Positions 38,262 through 47,761 are shown, numbered from the stretch's first letter. The stretch is 64,000 nt of DNA from Rosistilla carotiformis (GCF_007753095.1 NZ_CP036348.1:2170001-2234000); one strand, 5' to 3'. The notes: generated by a model from the letters alone, not told the origin. Made by a program: numbers and translations.

Positions 38262-38957
38262 CTACGCGGCACCCACCGCCTGCAACGACGCGCGATCGTC
38301 GACGATCTTGCCGTTGCGGAGCTTCAAGACGCGTTTCGCACGCTCGGCCGCGGCCGGGCTGTGCGTCACCATCACGATCGTCCGCCCCTCGCGATTGAAT
38401 TCCTCGAAGTAACCAATCACCTGCTCGGTCGTCTCGGGATCCAAGTTCCCGGTCGGTTCGTCTGCCAAAATGATGGCCGGATCGTTGGCCAACATCCGCG
38501 CCAAAGCGACGCGCTGCTGTTGTCCGACACTCAGTTCGGTCGGTTTGTGATGCAATCGATCTCCCAAACCAACCCGCGCCAACAGCTCCGCCGCCCGATC
38601 GGCTTGCTCCGATTCGGCGGTTCCCGAAAGGTAGAGCGGAATCTGGACGTTCTCTTGAGCCGAAAGGTACGGGATCAAATTAAACGTCTGAAAAACGAAA
38701 CCGATGTTTGCCTTCCGCATCCGAGCGCGGCCGTCGGCATTTAGATCGTACATCGATTCGCCGTTCAGCAGCACGCGCCCCGACGTCGGCGAGAGCATCC
38801 CGCCGAGCATCACCAACAGCGAGCTTTTGCCGCTGCCGCTGGGCCCGATCAACGAGACAAAATCTCCCTCGGGAATCTCGAGCGTCGCATCGTCCAGTGC
38901 CACGACGCGCTGCCCGTGCATCTGGTAAGTCTTCGTTACATTTTCCATCGATAACAT
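38262..38957 (-). CDS. ABC transporter ATP-binding protein (MacB/LolD type)
   Basis: 231 residues. Walker A GPSGSGKSS, Q-loop FVFQTFNLIPYLSAQENV, signature LSVGQQQRVALAR (the usual second Gly is Val), Walker B AIILADEPTGNLD, and the H-loop TH in MVTHSPAA. The Q-loop and ..NLIP.. place it in the MacB/LolD/FtsE mechanotransmission class. It partners the FtsX-type permease whose stop lies three bases upstream. Substrate unknown; the ArsR neighbour suggests metal- or arsenic-responsive expression. Confidence 0.92.
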   Translation of the reverse strand: MLSMENVTKTYQMHGQRVVALDDATLEIPEGDFVSLIGPSGSGKSSLLVMLGGMLSPTSGRVLLNGESMYDLNADGRARMRKANIGFVFQTFNLIPYLSAQENVQIPLYLSGTAESEQADRAAELLARVGLGDRLHHKPTELSVGQQQRVALARMLANDPAIILADEPTGNLDPETTEQVIGYFEEFNREGRTIVMVTHSPAAAERAKRVLKLRNGKIVDDRASLQAVGAA

Positions 38958-38960
38958 GGT

Positions 38961-40178
38961 TCAAACCTCTTGAAAGGATGTGACGGGATCGAGTCGAGCC
39001 GCATTGCGTGCGGGAAAGTAGCTGGCCAGCAGCGTCGTGCCGACGGAGATTCCGATCGCCCACAACGCCAAGACCGGCATCGGGAGCACGGGGACGTTCG
39101 CCAGGCGTGGGCCAAGGGTGACCGCCAGCGTGGTTCCGATCAAAAATCCACCCACGCCGCCAGCAATTCCCAACAACAACGCCTTGAGCAAAAAGATCCG
39201 CAGGATCAGATTCGACTCCGCCCCCAGCGACATCAGCGTGCCGATTTCGCGGCGGCGTTCGTAGACGTTGGCAAACATGAAGTTCGCAATCCCCGCTCCG
39301 CCGATCACGACGATGATCGCAACAAAAATCATCGACAGCTGCTCCATCATGCCGTTGACTTTGGTCTGCGTCGCGACGACCTGAGTCACCGTGACGACCT
39401 TCGCCTCGGGGAGCAACTTGTTGACGTTGTCGACAAGCCCGGCCGAGATCTCTTTGCAGCAGCCGACGATCTCGATGCAGCTGACGACCGCCTCTTTGCC
39501 CGCCATCTCCTGCACGGTGTGCAGGTGAGCGAAGATCCGCGAATCGTCGACAGTTCCCGTTTCGGGCAACACCGCGACGACCGAGAACTGCTTGCCCATC
39601 AAATCGAGTTTTTGGCCTTCCTCGATCCCCAGGACCGACGCGGTATCGGCGCCGACCAACGCTTCATCGGTCGCCAGATCGTCGATCACGCGATTGCGAA
39701 CCAAGGTTTTCTTGTCCTCGGGCTCTTCAGTGATGCCGACGTCGATCGCGCCGCAACCGATCGGTCGCGAAAAGATCCCTGCACCGCCCCAAGCCGCTTT
39801 GGCCTGGAACTCACTCTTGGGCAGGATTCCGGTCAGCGTGAACTGACGCCCGTCCAAGTCGACAGGCACGCACAACTTGGGCGACAGGTTGTCGACGCCA
39901 GCGAGATTCGACATCGTCAGTCGCAGCGCGTATTCCTCGGGAATCGTCTCGTTGTGCATGTCGGCCGAGTAGTAGTCCTGCAGCGTGACCGACTTGGGGA
40001 GAACCAACACGTTGGCTCCCAAGCTGTCCATCTCCCGCGCCACAGCCATCTCGGAATAGTAGGTGATATTTTTGATGGCGATCACGGTGGTGATCCCCAA
40101 CAAAATTCCAACAAAGATCGTGATCATCTGGCTCTTCCGCTCGAAGAGCTCTCGCCAGACTAGTTTCGTAAGGTTCAT
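38961..40178 (-). CDS. FtsX-type ABC permease
   Basis: 405 residues with the MacB-like layout: one N-terminal span (ITIFVGILLGITTVIAI), a large extracytoplasmic domain (about 40-280, including VDNLSPKLCVPVDLDG), then three C-terminal spans (LSMIFVAIIVVIGGAGIANF, LLKALLLGIAGGVGGFLIG, LPMPVLALWAIGISVGTTLL). The loop EIGTLMSLGAESNLILRIF is typical. A Cys pair (EIVGCCKEIS) in the external domain is noteworthy given the Cys-rich neighbours. It works with the adjacent ATPase at the cytoplasmic membrane. Confidence 0.9.
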   Translation of the reverse strand: MNLTKLVWRELFERKSQMITIFVGILLGITTVIAIKNITYYSEMAVAREMDSLGANVLVLPKSVTLQDYYSADMHNETIPEEYALRLTMSNLAGVDNLSPKLCVPVDLDGRQFTLTGILPKSEFQAKAAWGGAGIFSRPIGCGAIDVGITEEPEDKKTLVRNRVIDDLATDEALVGADTASVLGIEEGQKLDLMGKQFSVVAVLPETGTVDDSRIFAHLHTVQEMAGKEAVVSCIEIVGCCKEISAGLVDNVNKLLPEAKVVTVTQVVATQTKVNGMMEQLSMIFVAIIVVIGGAGIANFMFANVYERRREIGTLMSLGAESNLILRIFLLKALLLGIAGGVGGFLIGTTLAVTLGPRLANVPVLPMPVLALWAIGISVGTTLLASYFPARNAARLDPVTSFQEV

Positions 40179-40238
40179 GCCGTTGGCTCCATTGACTCTG
40201 AATCGATAACGTGTTGTTCTACTGTACCGTCGAGACGT

Positions 40239-41066
40239 CTACTTCTTGGCGGGAGCGCAATTTCCGCCGGGGCAACATTGCTGGCCTGGAGCGCATTTGC
40301 CGTCGGGGCAACAGGAGGAACTGGCAGCGGTCAACCGTTGGATGATCTGATCTTTCGTCGCCGTTTCAGCGATCGTCGCGACCGGCTGTCCCGCAGGCGT
40401 CAAGACAACCAGGACTCCGTTGCCGGCGGACGTATCGACCTTCAACGACTGAAGAAAGCTATGCTCCGAAGCATCGGCTGGATCGATGTTGACGATCTGA
40501 GTCGATCCGGCGAAGCGTTCGTCCTGCGTCAACTCGCGTGCACCTTGGAAAGCGGCGGCGTCGATCTTTTCCTTCACGCAGACCAAAACCAACTTGCGGT
40601 CCTGCATCGCCTTCATGCAGTCAGCGGTTCCAGGACTGACGACAGCTTCTTGCAACTGCTTTTCGTTAAACGAAACGGGCAGCCCTTGCGTGACGGCACC
40701 GTTGGGAGCGATCGCCAGCGACAGAGGCATCGGAGCGCGGCTGACACCAAACTTTTGCACGATCGATGCGTTGCTTGGATCGGTGATATTCACACGGATC
40801 GCATTGGCGACATCCGCCATCTGTCCGGTCGCTTGGTCGAACACGCCCTGCATCGATTGTGTCTGTTGGTCGTCCTGTTTATAGAAATAGACGAACAGAT
40901 ACTTTCCGTCGCGAGCTGCGTTGTGCAACGCCGCGTCGGCGGGGCCTGCCGCCACGCTCGTTAACGAGGCGTTTTGCTGAGCTGTTGCCGAGTTGGTCAC
41001 TGTCAGCGCGAGCGCGGCCAGGATCAAAGCGGTAAGCGTTCGAACGTGCAATTGTGTGCGTTTCAT
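40239..41066 (-). CDS. Exported thioredoxin-like protein with Cys-rich tail
   Basis: 275 residues from ATG 41066 (MKRTQLHVRT), followed by a signal peptide (TLTALILAALALTVTNSATA). A frame to 41153 would mask it. Two thioredoxin-like segments lack a CxxC active site: ARDGKYLFVYFYKQDDQQ and MKAMQDRKLVLVCVKEK. The tail is Cys-rich (SSSCCPDGKCAPGQQCCPG and on), like a metal-binding knuckle. It is the first gene of the leftward operon ending in arsR. A periplasmic metal or arsenite binding or delivery role is inferred; no activity is known. Confidence 0.7.
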   Translation of the reverse strand: MKRTQLHVRTLTALILAALALTVTNSATAQQNASLTSVAAGPADAALHNAARDGKYLFVYFYKQDDQQTQSMQGVFDQATGQMADVANAIRVNITDPSNASIVQKFGVSRAPMPLSLAIAPNGAVTQGLPVSFNEKQLQEAVVSPGTADCMKAMQDRKLVLVCVKEKIDAAAFQGARELTQDERFAGSTQIVNIDPADASEHSFLQSLKVDTSAGNGVLVVLTPAGQPVATIAETATKDQIIQRLTAASSSCCPDGKCAPGQQCCPGGNCAPAKK

Positions 41067-41164
41067 CTGAAAATCCTTCGCGTTGGAGAAACGGAATCCC
41101 CTCTGATCCGAACGGAGTGGGATAGCGGTGGGGCTTGTGGTTCCATGAAGCATATCCGCCTGGG

Positions 41165-41185
41165 CGAATATTTAGGGCATATTCG
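41165..41185. promoter_or_regulatory. Candidate ArsR-type operator
   Basis: Perfect 7-base inverted repeat CGAATAT-N7-ATATTCG, about 100 bases upstream of the thioredoxin-like gene. AT-rich dyads of this size are typical ArsR/SmtB sites. A nearby ATATCC..GGTATAT pair flanks it. The location at the head of an operon that ends in arsR supports autoregulation, but binding is not shown. Confidence 0.5.
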
Positions 41186-41684
41186 TCTGTGGGTATATAG
41201 GAAGTTCAGCAGAATCTGAAAAAAGCCGAGGCCAGGGGAACGTGACAGATGGCGTGCTAGCGGGGGGAGCGTATTCCGGCACCCCGCATTTTCCGGAGGC
41301 GAGGCGTTTGCTTGCGCTCTGGTAGAACGCAGTCAAAATTTTTTTTGCGGGTGGTCCTCTTTCCGCACTTTCGCAGAGTGGAAGGCCCTTACTAGCACGA
41401 AGCGTAAGCGAGTGTCAGGAATATCGCTCGCGCTTCGCGCTGGTATGCCATTACCTGCGCCACTCCCGATGGAGAACGGGATTTCAGCTAACCACGCGCT
41501 GCAAGGCCATTTGACTTCCGCTGGAATAGACTGTAGTCTTCAATCGTTGATCGCCGATGAACGGCGTTGGATGTGGTGGCGAGCGTTTTGTGCCGCAGCA
41601 GTCCCCCCCACGGCATTTTTTTTGAGTTAGGCAATCGTTTATCGGCGATGCGCGTTTTAACTAGGCACTCAGTGAGAAGAGCAA
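41186..41684. other. Intergenic region between facing metal operons
   Basis: About 500 bases. It contains a T8 run near 41340, the palindromic repeat at 41391-41444 and the dyad AGACTGTAGTCT near 41528, the last a further possible operator for the Acr3 operon. GAGAAG lies about six bases before ATG 41685. No protein-coding frame is convincing. Confidence 0.5.
41391..41444. repeat. REP-like palindrome
   Basis: ACTAGCACGAAGCGTAAGCG pairs imperfectly with CGCTCGCGCTTCGCGCTGGT, with a short AT-rich loop. Such AGC-CGAAGCG-AAGCGAG palindromes are scattered between genes in Rhodopirellula-like genomes (from memory). It is probably a repetitive extragenic palindrome. Confidence 0.7.
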
Positions 41685-42950
41685 ATGGACGAAACATCGA
41701 GTTGTCCCGGAAACGTCACGCCAACCTCCGGGGGCGGAATCGGCTTCTTTGAGCGCTACCTCACGGTCTGGGTTGGATTGTGCATCGTCGCGGGAATCGT
41801 GCTGGGCAAGGTCGCCCCCGGTGTGGCGAAGTCGCTCGACGCGATGGCGATCTATTCCGGGGACGCTCCGGTCGTCTCGATACCGATCGCGATCTGTCTG
41901 TTCTTCATGATGTTCCCGATCATGGTCAAGATCGACTTTGGCGAAGTGGTTCGCGCGGGGAAGGCGATCAAGCCGGTTGGCTTGACGCTTCTGATCAACT
42001 GGGCGATCAAACCGTTCACGATGTACGCGATCGCTAGCTTTTTCCTGGGAACCCTTTTCCTTGGACTGATCGGTCCCGATGCGGTTGATTTTGTCAAAGC
42101 GCCGCTGGGCGTGGATGTCGAAGTGGGAGCGACCTACGGTGCCGGCGAAGTTGTCCTCGTCGACGGGGTGAAGATGCTGCAGGTTCCGCTGTGGCGCAGC
42201 TATCTCGCCGGATGCATTTTGTTGGGAATCGCTCCCTGCACCGCGATGGTCTTGGTCTGGGGGTATCTCGCAAAAGGAAACGACGGGCACACGCTGATCA
42301 TGGTGGCGATCAATTCGCTGACGATGTTGGTGCTGTACGGTGTGCTGGGAGGTTTTCTGTTGGGAGTCGGCCAGTTGCCCGTTCCGTGGAAGGCGTTGTT
42401 GCTGTCGATCGCGGTCTACGTCGCGCTCCCCTTGGTAACAGGATATTTCACGCGGAAGTGGTTGTTCGCGATGAAGGGGGAGGTGTGGTTCCGAGAGCGG
42501 TTCTTGCGGTACCTGAGCCCCGTTACCACGACGGCGCTGTTGGCGACCTTGGTCCTGCTGTTCTCCTTCAAAGGGGAAACGATCGTCGCGAACCCGCTGA
42601 CGATCCTTTGGATCGCGATTCCGTTGACCCTGCAAACGATTTTGATCTTCGCACTCGGATACGGACTCTCAAAGGCACTTGGATTCAATTACGAAACCGC
42701 GGCACCGACCGCCATGATCGGCGCTTCAAATCACTTCGAAGTCGCAATCGCCACGGCGACGATGTTGTACGGGCTCTCCTCCGGGGCTGCACTGGCAACG
42801 GTTGTCGGCGTGTTGATCGAAGTCCCCTTGATGCTTGCGTTGGTGAAGTTCTGCCTGACGACCCAAGGTTGGTTTGGGGACGCATCCAGCAATACGACCG
42901 ACGAACGTCAGGTACTGCCACAGCAAAAAGGATTGGAGGTTCAACGATGA
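41685..42950 (+). CDS. arsB: Acr3-family arsenite efflux permease
   Basis: 421 residues, ten predicted membrane spans. Acr3 features: [16 protein letters not shown] at the first span, [13 protein letters not shown], the essential Cys185 in [19 protein letters not shown] and the later [17 protein letters not shown] with the functional Glu. It exports As(III) across the cytoplasmic membrane using the proton motive force. The stop overlaps the next small Cys protein gene (ATGA). No arsC reductase is adjacent. Confidence 0.95.
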   Translation: MDETSSCPGNVTPTSGGGIGFFERYLTVWVGLCIVAGIVLGKVAPGVAKSLDAMAIYSGDAPVVSIPIAICLFFMMFPIMVKIDFGEVVRAGKAIKPVGLTLLINWAIKPFTMYAIASFFLGTLFLGLIGPDAVDFVKAPLGVDVEVGATYGAGEVVLVDGVKMLQVPLWRSYLAGCILLGIAPCTAMVLVWGYLAKGNDGHTLIMVAINSLTMLVLYGVLGGFLLGVGQLPVPWKALLLSIAVYVALPLVTGYFTRKWLFAMKGEVWFRERFLRYLSPVTTTALLATLVLLFSFKGETIVANPLTILWIAIPLTLQTILIFALGYGLSKALGFNYETAAPTAMIGASNHFEVAIATATMLYGLSSGAALATVVGVLIEVPLMLALVKFCLTTQGWFGDASSNTTDERQVLPQQKGLEVQR

Positions 42951-43195
42951 ATGACACAGAACATAAAGCATGTTATGGAAACATCTTCCCGCGTCATATC
43001 GGCTCGGGAGATCCGGTGGGCAAAGTTTTTTCGATCCGGACTGAGCCGTCGTCCGGAATGATCCGGACCAAGCCCCGCGTCGAGACCGATGTCAAGCAAT
43101 GGGATGCGTGTCGGAAGTGTCCTGAGTTCGAATCCTGTTATCAGTTGTCGATGGCATCGATCGCGATGGAAACCGCTGTTGCGAGCCACTATTGA
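42947..43195 (+). CDS. Small four-cysteine protein of the arsenite operon
   Basis: 82 residues, starting in the ATGA overlap with arsB. C9 and a cluster C55-x2-C58-x5-C64 ([14 protein letters not shown]) could bind As(III) or zinc. No membrane span. The longer frame beginning inside arsB is a shadow. Family not recognised with certainty; the translational coupling suggests it serves arsenite handling, for example as a chaperone for the permease. Confidence 0.7.
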   Translation: MNDTEHKACYGNIFPRHIGSGDPVGKVFSIRTEPSSGMIRTKPRVETDVKQWDACRKCPEFESCYQLSMASIAMETAVASHY

Positions 43196-43275
43196 GCGTG
43201 TGTAAAGCATGTTTCGTTTGGCGGCTTGCTGTAACGACTCCATAGAATCCAACCCACATCATCGAAGGTCACATC

Positions 43276-44850
43276 ATGAATCAACCTCAATCTTCGCGCC
43301 GTGACTTTATCCTCGCTACCGAAAGCCTTTATCGACCGGCGGCACAGCCGGCGGCTCCCGTCAGTCCAGCCGCTGATGGGGCGAGTTGCTGTGGTCCGGT
43401 CCCGATCGGTTTAAATGGCGACAGCTGCTCGCCCGCGAACGAAACACCTGCCGCTTCGTGCTGCGGAACCGCCGACGCGGCCGAACCGACATCGATATCC
43501 AACCTCGCGCCGCTGCCCAAGCCAGCGGTCCCGTCGGCATGCGAGAGTTCGCTTCCAGTGGCGATCATCGGCGCCGGACCGATTGGACTTGCCGCCGCGG
43601 CAAATCTCGTCGAACGAGGGCAAAAGTTTGTGATCCTGGAGGCCGGCTCGCAGGTCGCCGCCGGCATTCGATCTTGGGGGCACGTGCGGTTATTTACGCC
43701 GTGGTCCTACCTGATCGACCCCGCCGGGCAAAGACTGCTGGAGACGGAATCGACCTGGCAGCAGCCCGAGGGAGCTTACGTTCCTTATGCGGCAGAATTT
43801 GTCGAAACGTTTCTCGATCCGTTGGCCGCACACTCGGGCATCGCGCCTCATATCCGTTTAAATCACAAAGTCGTCTCGGTGTCGCGAGAGGGACATGACC
43901 GGATGAAAGACGGTCGCCGCAACGCAGCCAGTTTTATGATCGTCACCGAAACGCCGGCAGGGGCCCAACGCTTCTATGCCCGCGCTGTCATCGACGCTTC
44001 GGGAACTTTGAACGATCCCAATCCGATGGGAGCGGGAGGGATTCCGGCCGACGGCGAGCAACAGTTTCAAGCGAACATCCGCTACGGGATGCCCGACATT
44101 CTTGGGATCGACCGCGACCGCTACGCCGGCAAACGCGTCCTCGTTGTCGGCTCGGGGCACTCCGCGACCGGAAACGTGTTGAGTCTCGTCGAACTGGCGA
44201 AAGCATCGCCGACAACTTTGGTCGCCTGGGCAGTGCGGCGCAACAACCCGGCCAAGCTTTGGGGCGGGGGAAGTGCCGACGAAATCGCGGAGCGTGGCGC
44301 TCTCGGAACTCGAGTAAAACAAGCGGTCGAGGACGGAAGCGTCTCGCTGTTGACGGGCCTATCGATCGGAGCGGTCGAGCAACATGGCGACGGTCTTGCG
44401 GTCAGCGACCTGCAGGGAAATCCGCAAGTCGTCGTCGACGAGATCATCGTCTCCGCCGGCTCGCGCCCCAACTTGGCCATGCTGCGAGAACTGCGTCTGG
44501 AACTGGATCCCGCAACCGAAGCGACCAAAACGCTGGGACCTCTGATCGATCCGAACCGGCACAGCTGCGGATCGGTGCCGCCTCATGGCGCTGCCGAACT
44601 GCGGCACCCCGAAACCGGATTCTACGTGGCGGGGATGAAAAGCTACGGGCGTGCGCCGACCTTCTTAATGATGACCGGCTACGAACAGGTCCGTTCGATC
44701 GTTGCCGAACTTGCCGGCGATCTCAAGGCGGCTCGAGACGTCCACCTGGAACTCCCTTCCACCGGCGTCTGTTCGACCGATCTGGCGTTCCAGGACGATG
44801 CCGCCCCATCGTGTGGGAACTCCTCGGGACAAGTGGGCGTTTCAAATTAA
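43276..44850 (+). CDS. FAD/NAD(P)-binding oxidoreductase with Cys-pair N-terminus
   Basis: 524 residues. Residues 1-90 are a low-complexity leader with vicinal cysteines C38-C39 and C62-C63 (each in SCCG) plus C51. The enzyme begins with VAIIGAGPIGLAAAANL (FAD Rossmann loop near 97-104), and a second nucleotide loop VLVVGSGHSATG follows at about residue 290. This is a flavin monooxygenase/thioredoxin-reductase-like layout, comparable with flavoproteins found in ars operons (ArsO-like). Another Cys pair-like segment (APSCGNSS) closes the protein. Substrate unknown; a role in organoarsenical or thiol redox handling is inferred. Confidence 0.8.
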   Translation: MNQPQSSRRDFILATESLYRPAAQPAAPVSPAADGASCCGPVPIGLNGDSCSPANETPAASCCGTADAAEPTSISNLAPLPKPAVPSACESSLPVAIIGAGPIGLAAAANLVERGQKFVILEAGSQVAAGIRSWGHVRLFTPWSYLIDPAGQRLLETESTWQQPEGAYVPYAAEFVETFLDPLAAHSGIAPHIRLNHKVVSVSREGHDRMKDGRRNAASFMIVTETPAGAQRFYARAVIDASGTLNDPNPMGAGGIPADGEQQFQANIRYGMPDILGIDRDRYAGKRVLVVGSGHSATGNVLSLVELAKASPTTLVAWAVRRNNPAKLWGGGSADEIAERGALGTRVKQAVEDGSVSLLTGLSIGAVEQHGDGLAVSDLQGNPQVVVDEIIVSAGSRPNLAMLRELRLELDPATEATKTLGPLIDPNRHSCGSVPPHGAAELRHPETGFYVAGMKSYGRAPTFLMMTGYEQVRSIVAELAGDLKAARDVHLELPSTGVCSTDLAFQDDAAPSCGNSSGQVGVSN

Positions 44851-44987
44851 GTCAGCGATGTCGGATGTTCGCTTGCACTGAACGCAAACGTGGGCTGGCC
44901 GCGTTTGTCGTTTACCTTGCTGGATCAATTCGCTGCAGAATAGAATAGGAGTTCCCCAGTAACTGTTAACGCTATTCTTGGCCCGAC

Positions 44988-45887
44988 GTGACCCCACCGA
45001 ATCCGACCAACCTGCCGACCGTCTGTCTCCGTTTGGGGGCGTTTCTTTGCTTCGCCGGTTGGACCTGGGTGCATTATTATTGGGAGGCGCCCTACGGCGT
45101 GCTGCTGTGGCACGACGCGACCTTCGAATTCGCCTCGCGTCTGGGACTGACGTGGGAGGAGTTTGTTGGTGACGGGATCAACGAGGGTTTCGTGCAGCAA
45201 TGGATCGCGAAACTCTGGTGGCTCTACCTGGCCTGCACTCTCTTGACGCTCACCGTCCGCCCAAAGTCATGGCTTCAGATGGGCGGCTTGGTTCTGGGCA
45301 GCGGCCTGATGGTCGTGCTCAGCTACGCCGCTTACGTTGCGTCGCAAAACCAGTTGCCGATGTTCATCGAACACGGCGGGCAGATGCTCAGTCCGATCCT
45401 GTTGGTCATGGCGTTGGCTCTCGGGGTGCGGCACCGCGCGACGGTGATCACCGCGATCGTCGCCGTCATCCTGACCTTCGCGGGCCACGGCAGTTATGCC
45501 CTCGGGCTGTGGCCGACGCCCGGGAACTTCTATGCCATGACGACGCTGATCCTCGGCGTCGAATACCCCACCGCGCAAACGATGCTGCGAATCGCAGGAG
45601 TTCTGGACTTTGTGGTCTGCATCGGAATCTGCATTCCCTATCTGCGCCGCCCGGCCGCGTTGTACGCCAGCCTCTGGGGATTCTTGACAGCGATCGCCCG
45701 GCCGGTTGCCGGCATGTCGTGGGGACTCAACTACTGGGGCGCCGATCAATACTTGCACGAAGCGGTCTTGCGGGCACCACACTGTTTGATCCCGCTGTGT
45801 CTGTTTTTATTGTGGGGGCAACCACCTTCGACAGACAATTTAGATAAACTAGAGCCGACTGACTCCGAACCCATGGGAAACGAATGA
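44988..45887 (+). CDS. Multi-spanning membrane protein
   Basis: 299 residues from GTG 44988. About seven membrane spans are predicted, for example LRLGAFLCFAGWTWVHYYW, LYLACTLLTLTV, LVLGSGLMVVLSYAAYVA, MLSPILLVMALALG, TVITAIVAVILTFAG, IAGVLDFVVCIGICIPYL and LIPLCLFLLWG. No family is recognised. Its stop overlaps the start of the PhoD-like gene (ATGA), so the two are coupled; a quinone/oxidoreductase-type membrane anchor or transport function is conceivable but unsupported. Confidence 0.75.
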   Translation: MTPPNPTNLPTVCLRLGAFLCFAGWTWVHYYWEAPYGVLLWHDATFEFASRLGLTWEEFVGDGINEGFVQQWIAKLWWLYLACTLLTLTVRPKSWLQMGGLVLGSGLMVVLSYAAYVASQNQLPMFIEHGGQMLSPILLVMALALGVRHRATVITAIVAVILTFAGHGSYALGLWPTPGNFYAMTTLILGVEYPTAQTMLRIAGVLDFVVCIGICIPYLRRPAALYASLWGFLTAIARPVAGMSWGLNYWGADQYLHEAVLRAPHCLIPLCLFLLWGQPPSTDNLDKLEPTDSEPMGNE

Positions 45888-47752
45888 AGCCGCAAAACGA
45901 CAACCATCGAATGCTCTACAAATCACTTGCGCTCGGAGCTCTGGCGATCCTCCTCGCCGCGACGCCGCTGCTGGCTCAGCCGGGGGCAAAGAGAAACCCT
46001 CGACGCAATCTGTTAGCGATTCCCGAGGTGGAGCGTAGCGAAGTCATTTGTTTTGCGCTTTACACCGTTCACGACGACACGCTCAAGTTGACAGCCCAGT
46101 TGTATCCGTTGGAATCGAGCGACGACCGAACCGTTCGTCTGGAAATCGAAAAGGACGGAAAGTGGGTCGAAGTCGCCCAAACCAAGGTGATCGAAACGGG
46201 CTGGACGGCGCCGTTCCGCGTCGAGAACTGGGACGACACGCAACAACGCAAATATCGTGTGCTGCATGGTCCCAAAGCGACCTACGAAGGGATCATCCGC
46301 AAGAACCCCATCGACAAAGATGAGATCGTCGTCGCTGGCTTTACCGGCAACTCGATCCAACCGGCTCACGGCGGCGACATCTCTCGACAAGACCTGATCG
46401 ACAACGTGAATCGAATCGACGCCGACGTCTTGTTCTTCTCTGGCGATCAAGTCTACGACCACAACCGTCACTACGCCGCGTGGCTGAAGTTTGGCCGCGA
46501 TTTTGGCGAGATCATCAAAGACCGACCGACCCTTTGTCTACCCGACGATCACGATGTGGGGCAGCCGAACTTGTGGGGTGAGAACGGCAAGATCTCGACG
46601 CTCAGCGGCAATGCCGACGGTGGCTATCGCCAACCGGGAGTCTATGTGCAGGAAGTCGAACGAGCTCAGACCAGCCATTTCCCCGATCCCGTCCATCCGC
46701 GAAAGATCGGTCAAGGGATCGGAGTCTATTACACCAACTTGAACTGGGGCAACATCGACTTTGCGATCCTTGAGGACCGCAAATTCAAATCGGGACCGGC
46801 CGGCCGCGTTCCTAAGCAGGGACCGCGTCCCGACCACATTCGCAACCCGGAATACGATCCGGCCAGTGTCGACGTCGACGGCGCGGTTCTACTTGGCCAG
46901 CAGCAACTCGATTTCCTCGATGCGTGGGCGGCCGATTGGCACCAGGCCAAGATGAAAGTTGCGCTGTCGCAAACGATCTTCTGCGGCGGAGCTCACATTC
47001 ACGGCGCCGCCAACGGCCGACTGCATGCCGACATGGACTCCAACGGCTGGCCACAAACCGGCCGCAACAAGGCCCTGAAATCGCTTCGCAAAGCGTTCGC
47101 CTTCCACTATGCCGGCGATCAACACCTCGGCACCCTCTTCCATCATGGCGTCGACGAATACCGCGACGCCGTCTGGTCGTTTTGTGTTCCCTCGATCGCG
47201 AACCTCTATCTGCGTTGGTGGGAGCCGGTGGAACCGGGTGCGAACCGCGAACCCGGTAGCCCCGAATACACCGGAGACCAACTGGACGGCTTCGGCAACA
47301 AGGTCACCAACTACGCCGCCGCGAATCCCGAAAAGATGCCCGCCGGAAATCTGCTGAACACCCGTGCCGCCGGCTTCGGCATTGTTCGCCTGAACACGAA
47401 GACGCGCGAGATCACGATGGAGTGTTGGCCGCGGAATGTCGACGTGACCGATCCGTCGGCCAAACAGTATCTCGGCTGGCCGCGGACGATCTCGCAATTC
47501 GACAACTACAATCCGCCCTCCTGGGGGAAGCTGGGTGAGTTGACGTTTGACGTCGATTCACCGGTCGTCCAGTTGGTTGATGCCGCCAACGGCGAAGTTC
47601 TCTACACGGTCCGCGTCAATGGTAAAAGCTTTGTTCCCGGCGCTCCGAAGGGCAAAGCCTTCCACGTCAAAGTTGGCAAGGACAAACCCGATACGATCGT
47701 GGTCAAAGACGCCCAAGTCGGCGGACCGGTTCAATCGGTTCAGGTGAAGTAG
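45884..47752 (+). CDS. PhoD-like metallophosphatase
   Basis: 622 residues with a signal peptide (SLALGALAILLAATPLLA). Beta-sandwich N-terminal domain to about 140, then a PhoD-type metallophosphoesterase: AGFTGNS, FFSGDQVYDHN near 187-194, LPDDHDVGQPN near 219-229, and FHYAGDQHLGTL later. It is probably a calcium-dependent phosphodiesterase/phosphatase acting outside the cytoplasmic membrane. Start is in the ATGA overlap with the membrane protein. Its place after arsenic genes might reflect the phosphate/arsenate link, or simple adjacency. Confidence 0.9.
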   Translation: MKPQNDNHRMLYKSLALGALAILLAATPLLAQPGAKRNPRRNLLAIPEVERSEVICFALYTVHDDTLKLTAQLYPLESSDDRTVRLEIEKDGKWVEVAQTKVIETGWTAPFRVENWDDTQQRKYRVLHGPKATYEGIIRKNPIDKDEIVVAGFTGNSIQPAHGGDISRQDLIDNVNRIDADVLFFSGDQVYDHNRHYAAWLKFGRDFGEIIKDRPTLCLPDDHDVGQPNLWGENGKISTLSGNADGGYRQPGVYVQEVERAQTSHFPDPVHPRKIGQGIGVYYTNLNWGNIDFAILEDRKFKSGPAGRVPKQGPRPDHIRNPEYDPASVDVDGAVLLGQQQLDFLDAWAADWHQAKMKVALSQTIFCGGAHIHGAANGRLHADMDSNGWPQTGRNKALKSLRKAFAFHYAGDQHLGTLFHHGVDEYRDAVWSFCVPSIANLYLRWWEPVEPGANREPGSPEYTGDQLDGFGNKVTNYAAANPEKMPAGNLLNTRAAGFGIVRLNTKTREITMECWPRNVDVTDPSAKQYLGWPRTISQFDNYNPPSWGKLGELTFDVDSPVVQLVDAANGEVLYTVRVNGKSFVPGAPKGKAFHVKVGKDKPDTIVVKDAQVGGPVQSVQVK

Positions 47753-47761
47753 CGAGACAGA

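Noticed and set aside
42191-42946. Long upstream extension of the small four-cysteine protein
   Set aside because: Lies out of frame within arsB; the true start is the ATG in the ATGA overlap at 42947.
43110-43140. tRNA T-loop-like word (GTTCGAATCC)
   Set aside because: It is coding sequence of the small Cys protein; no acceptor or anticodon stem surrounds it. No tRNA or rRNA gene was recognised anywhere in the window.
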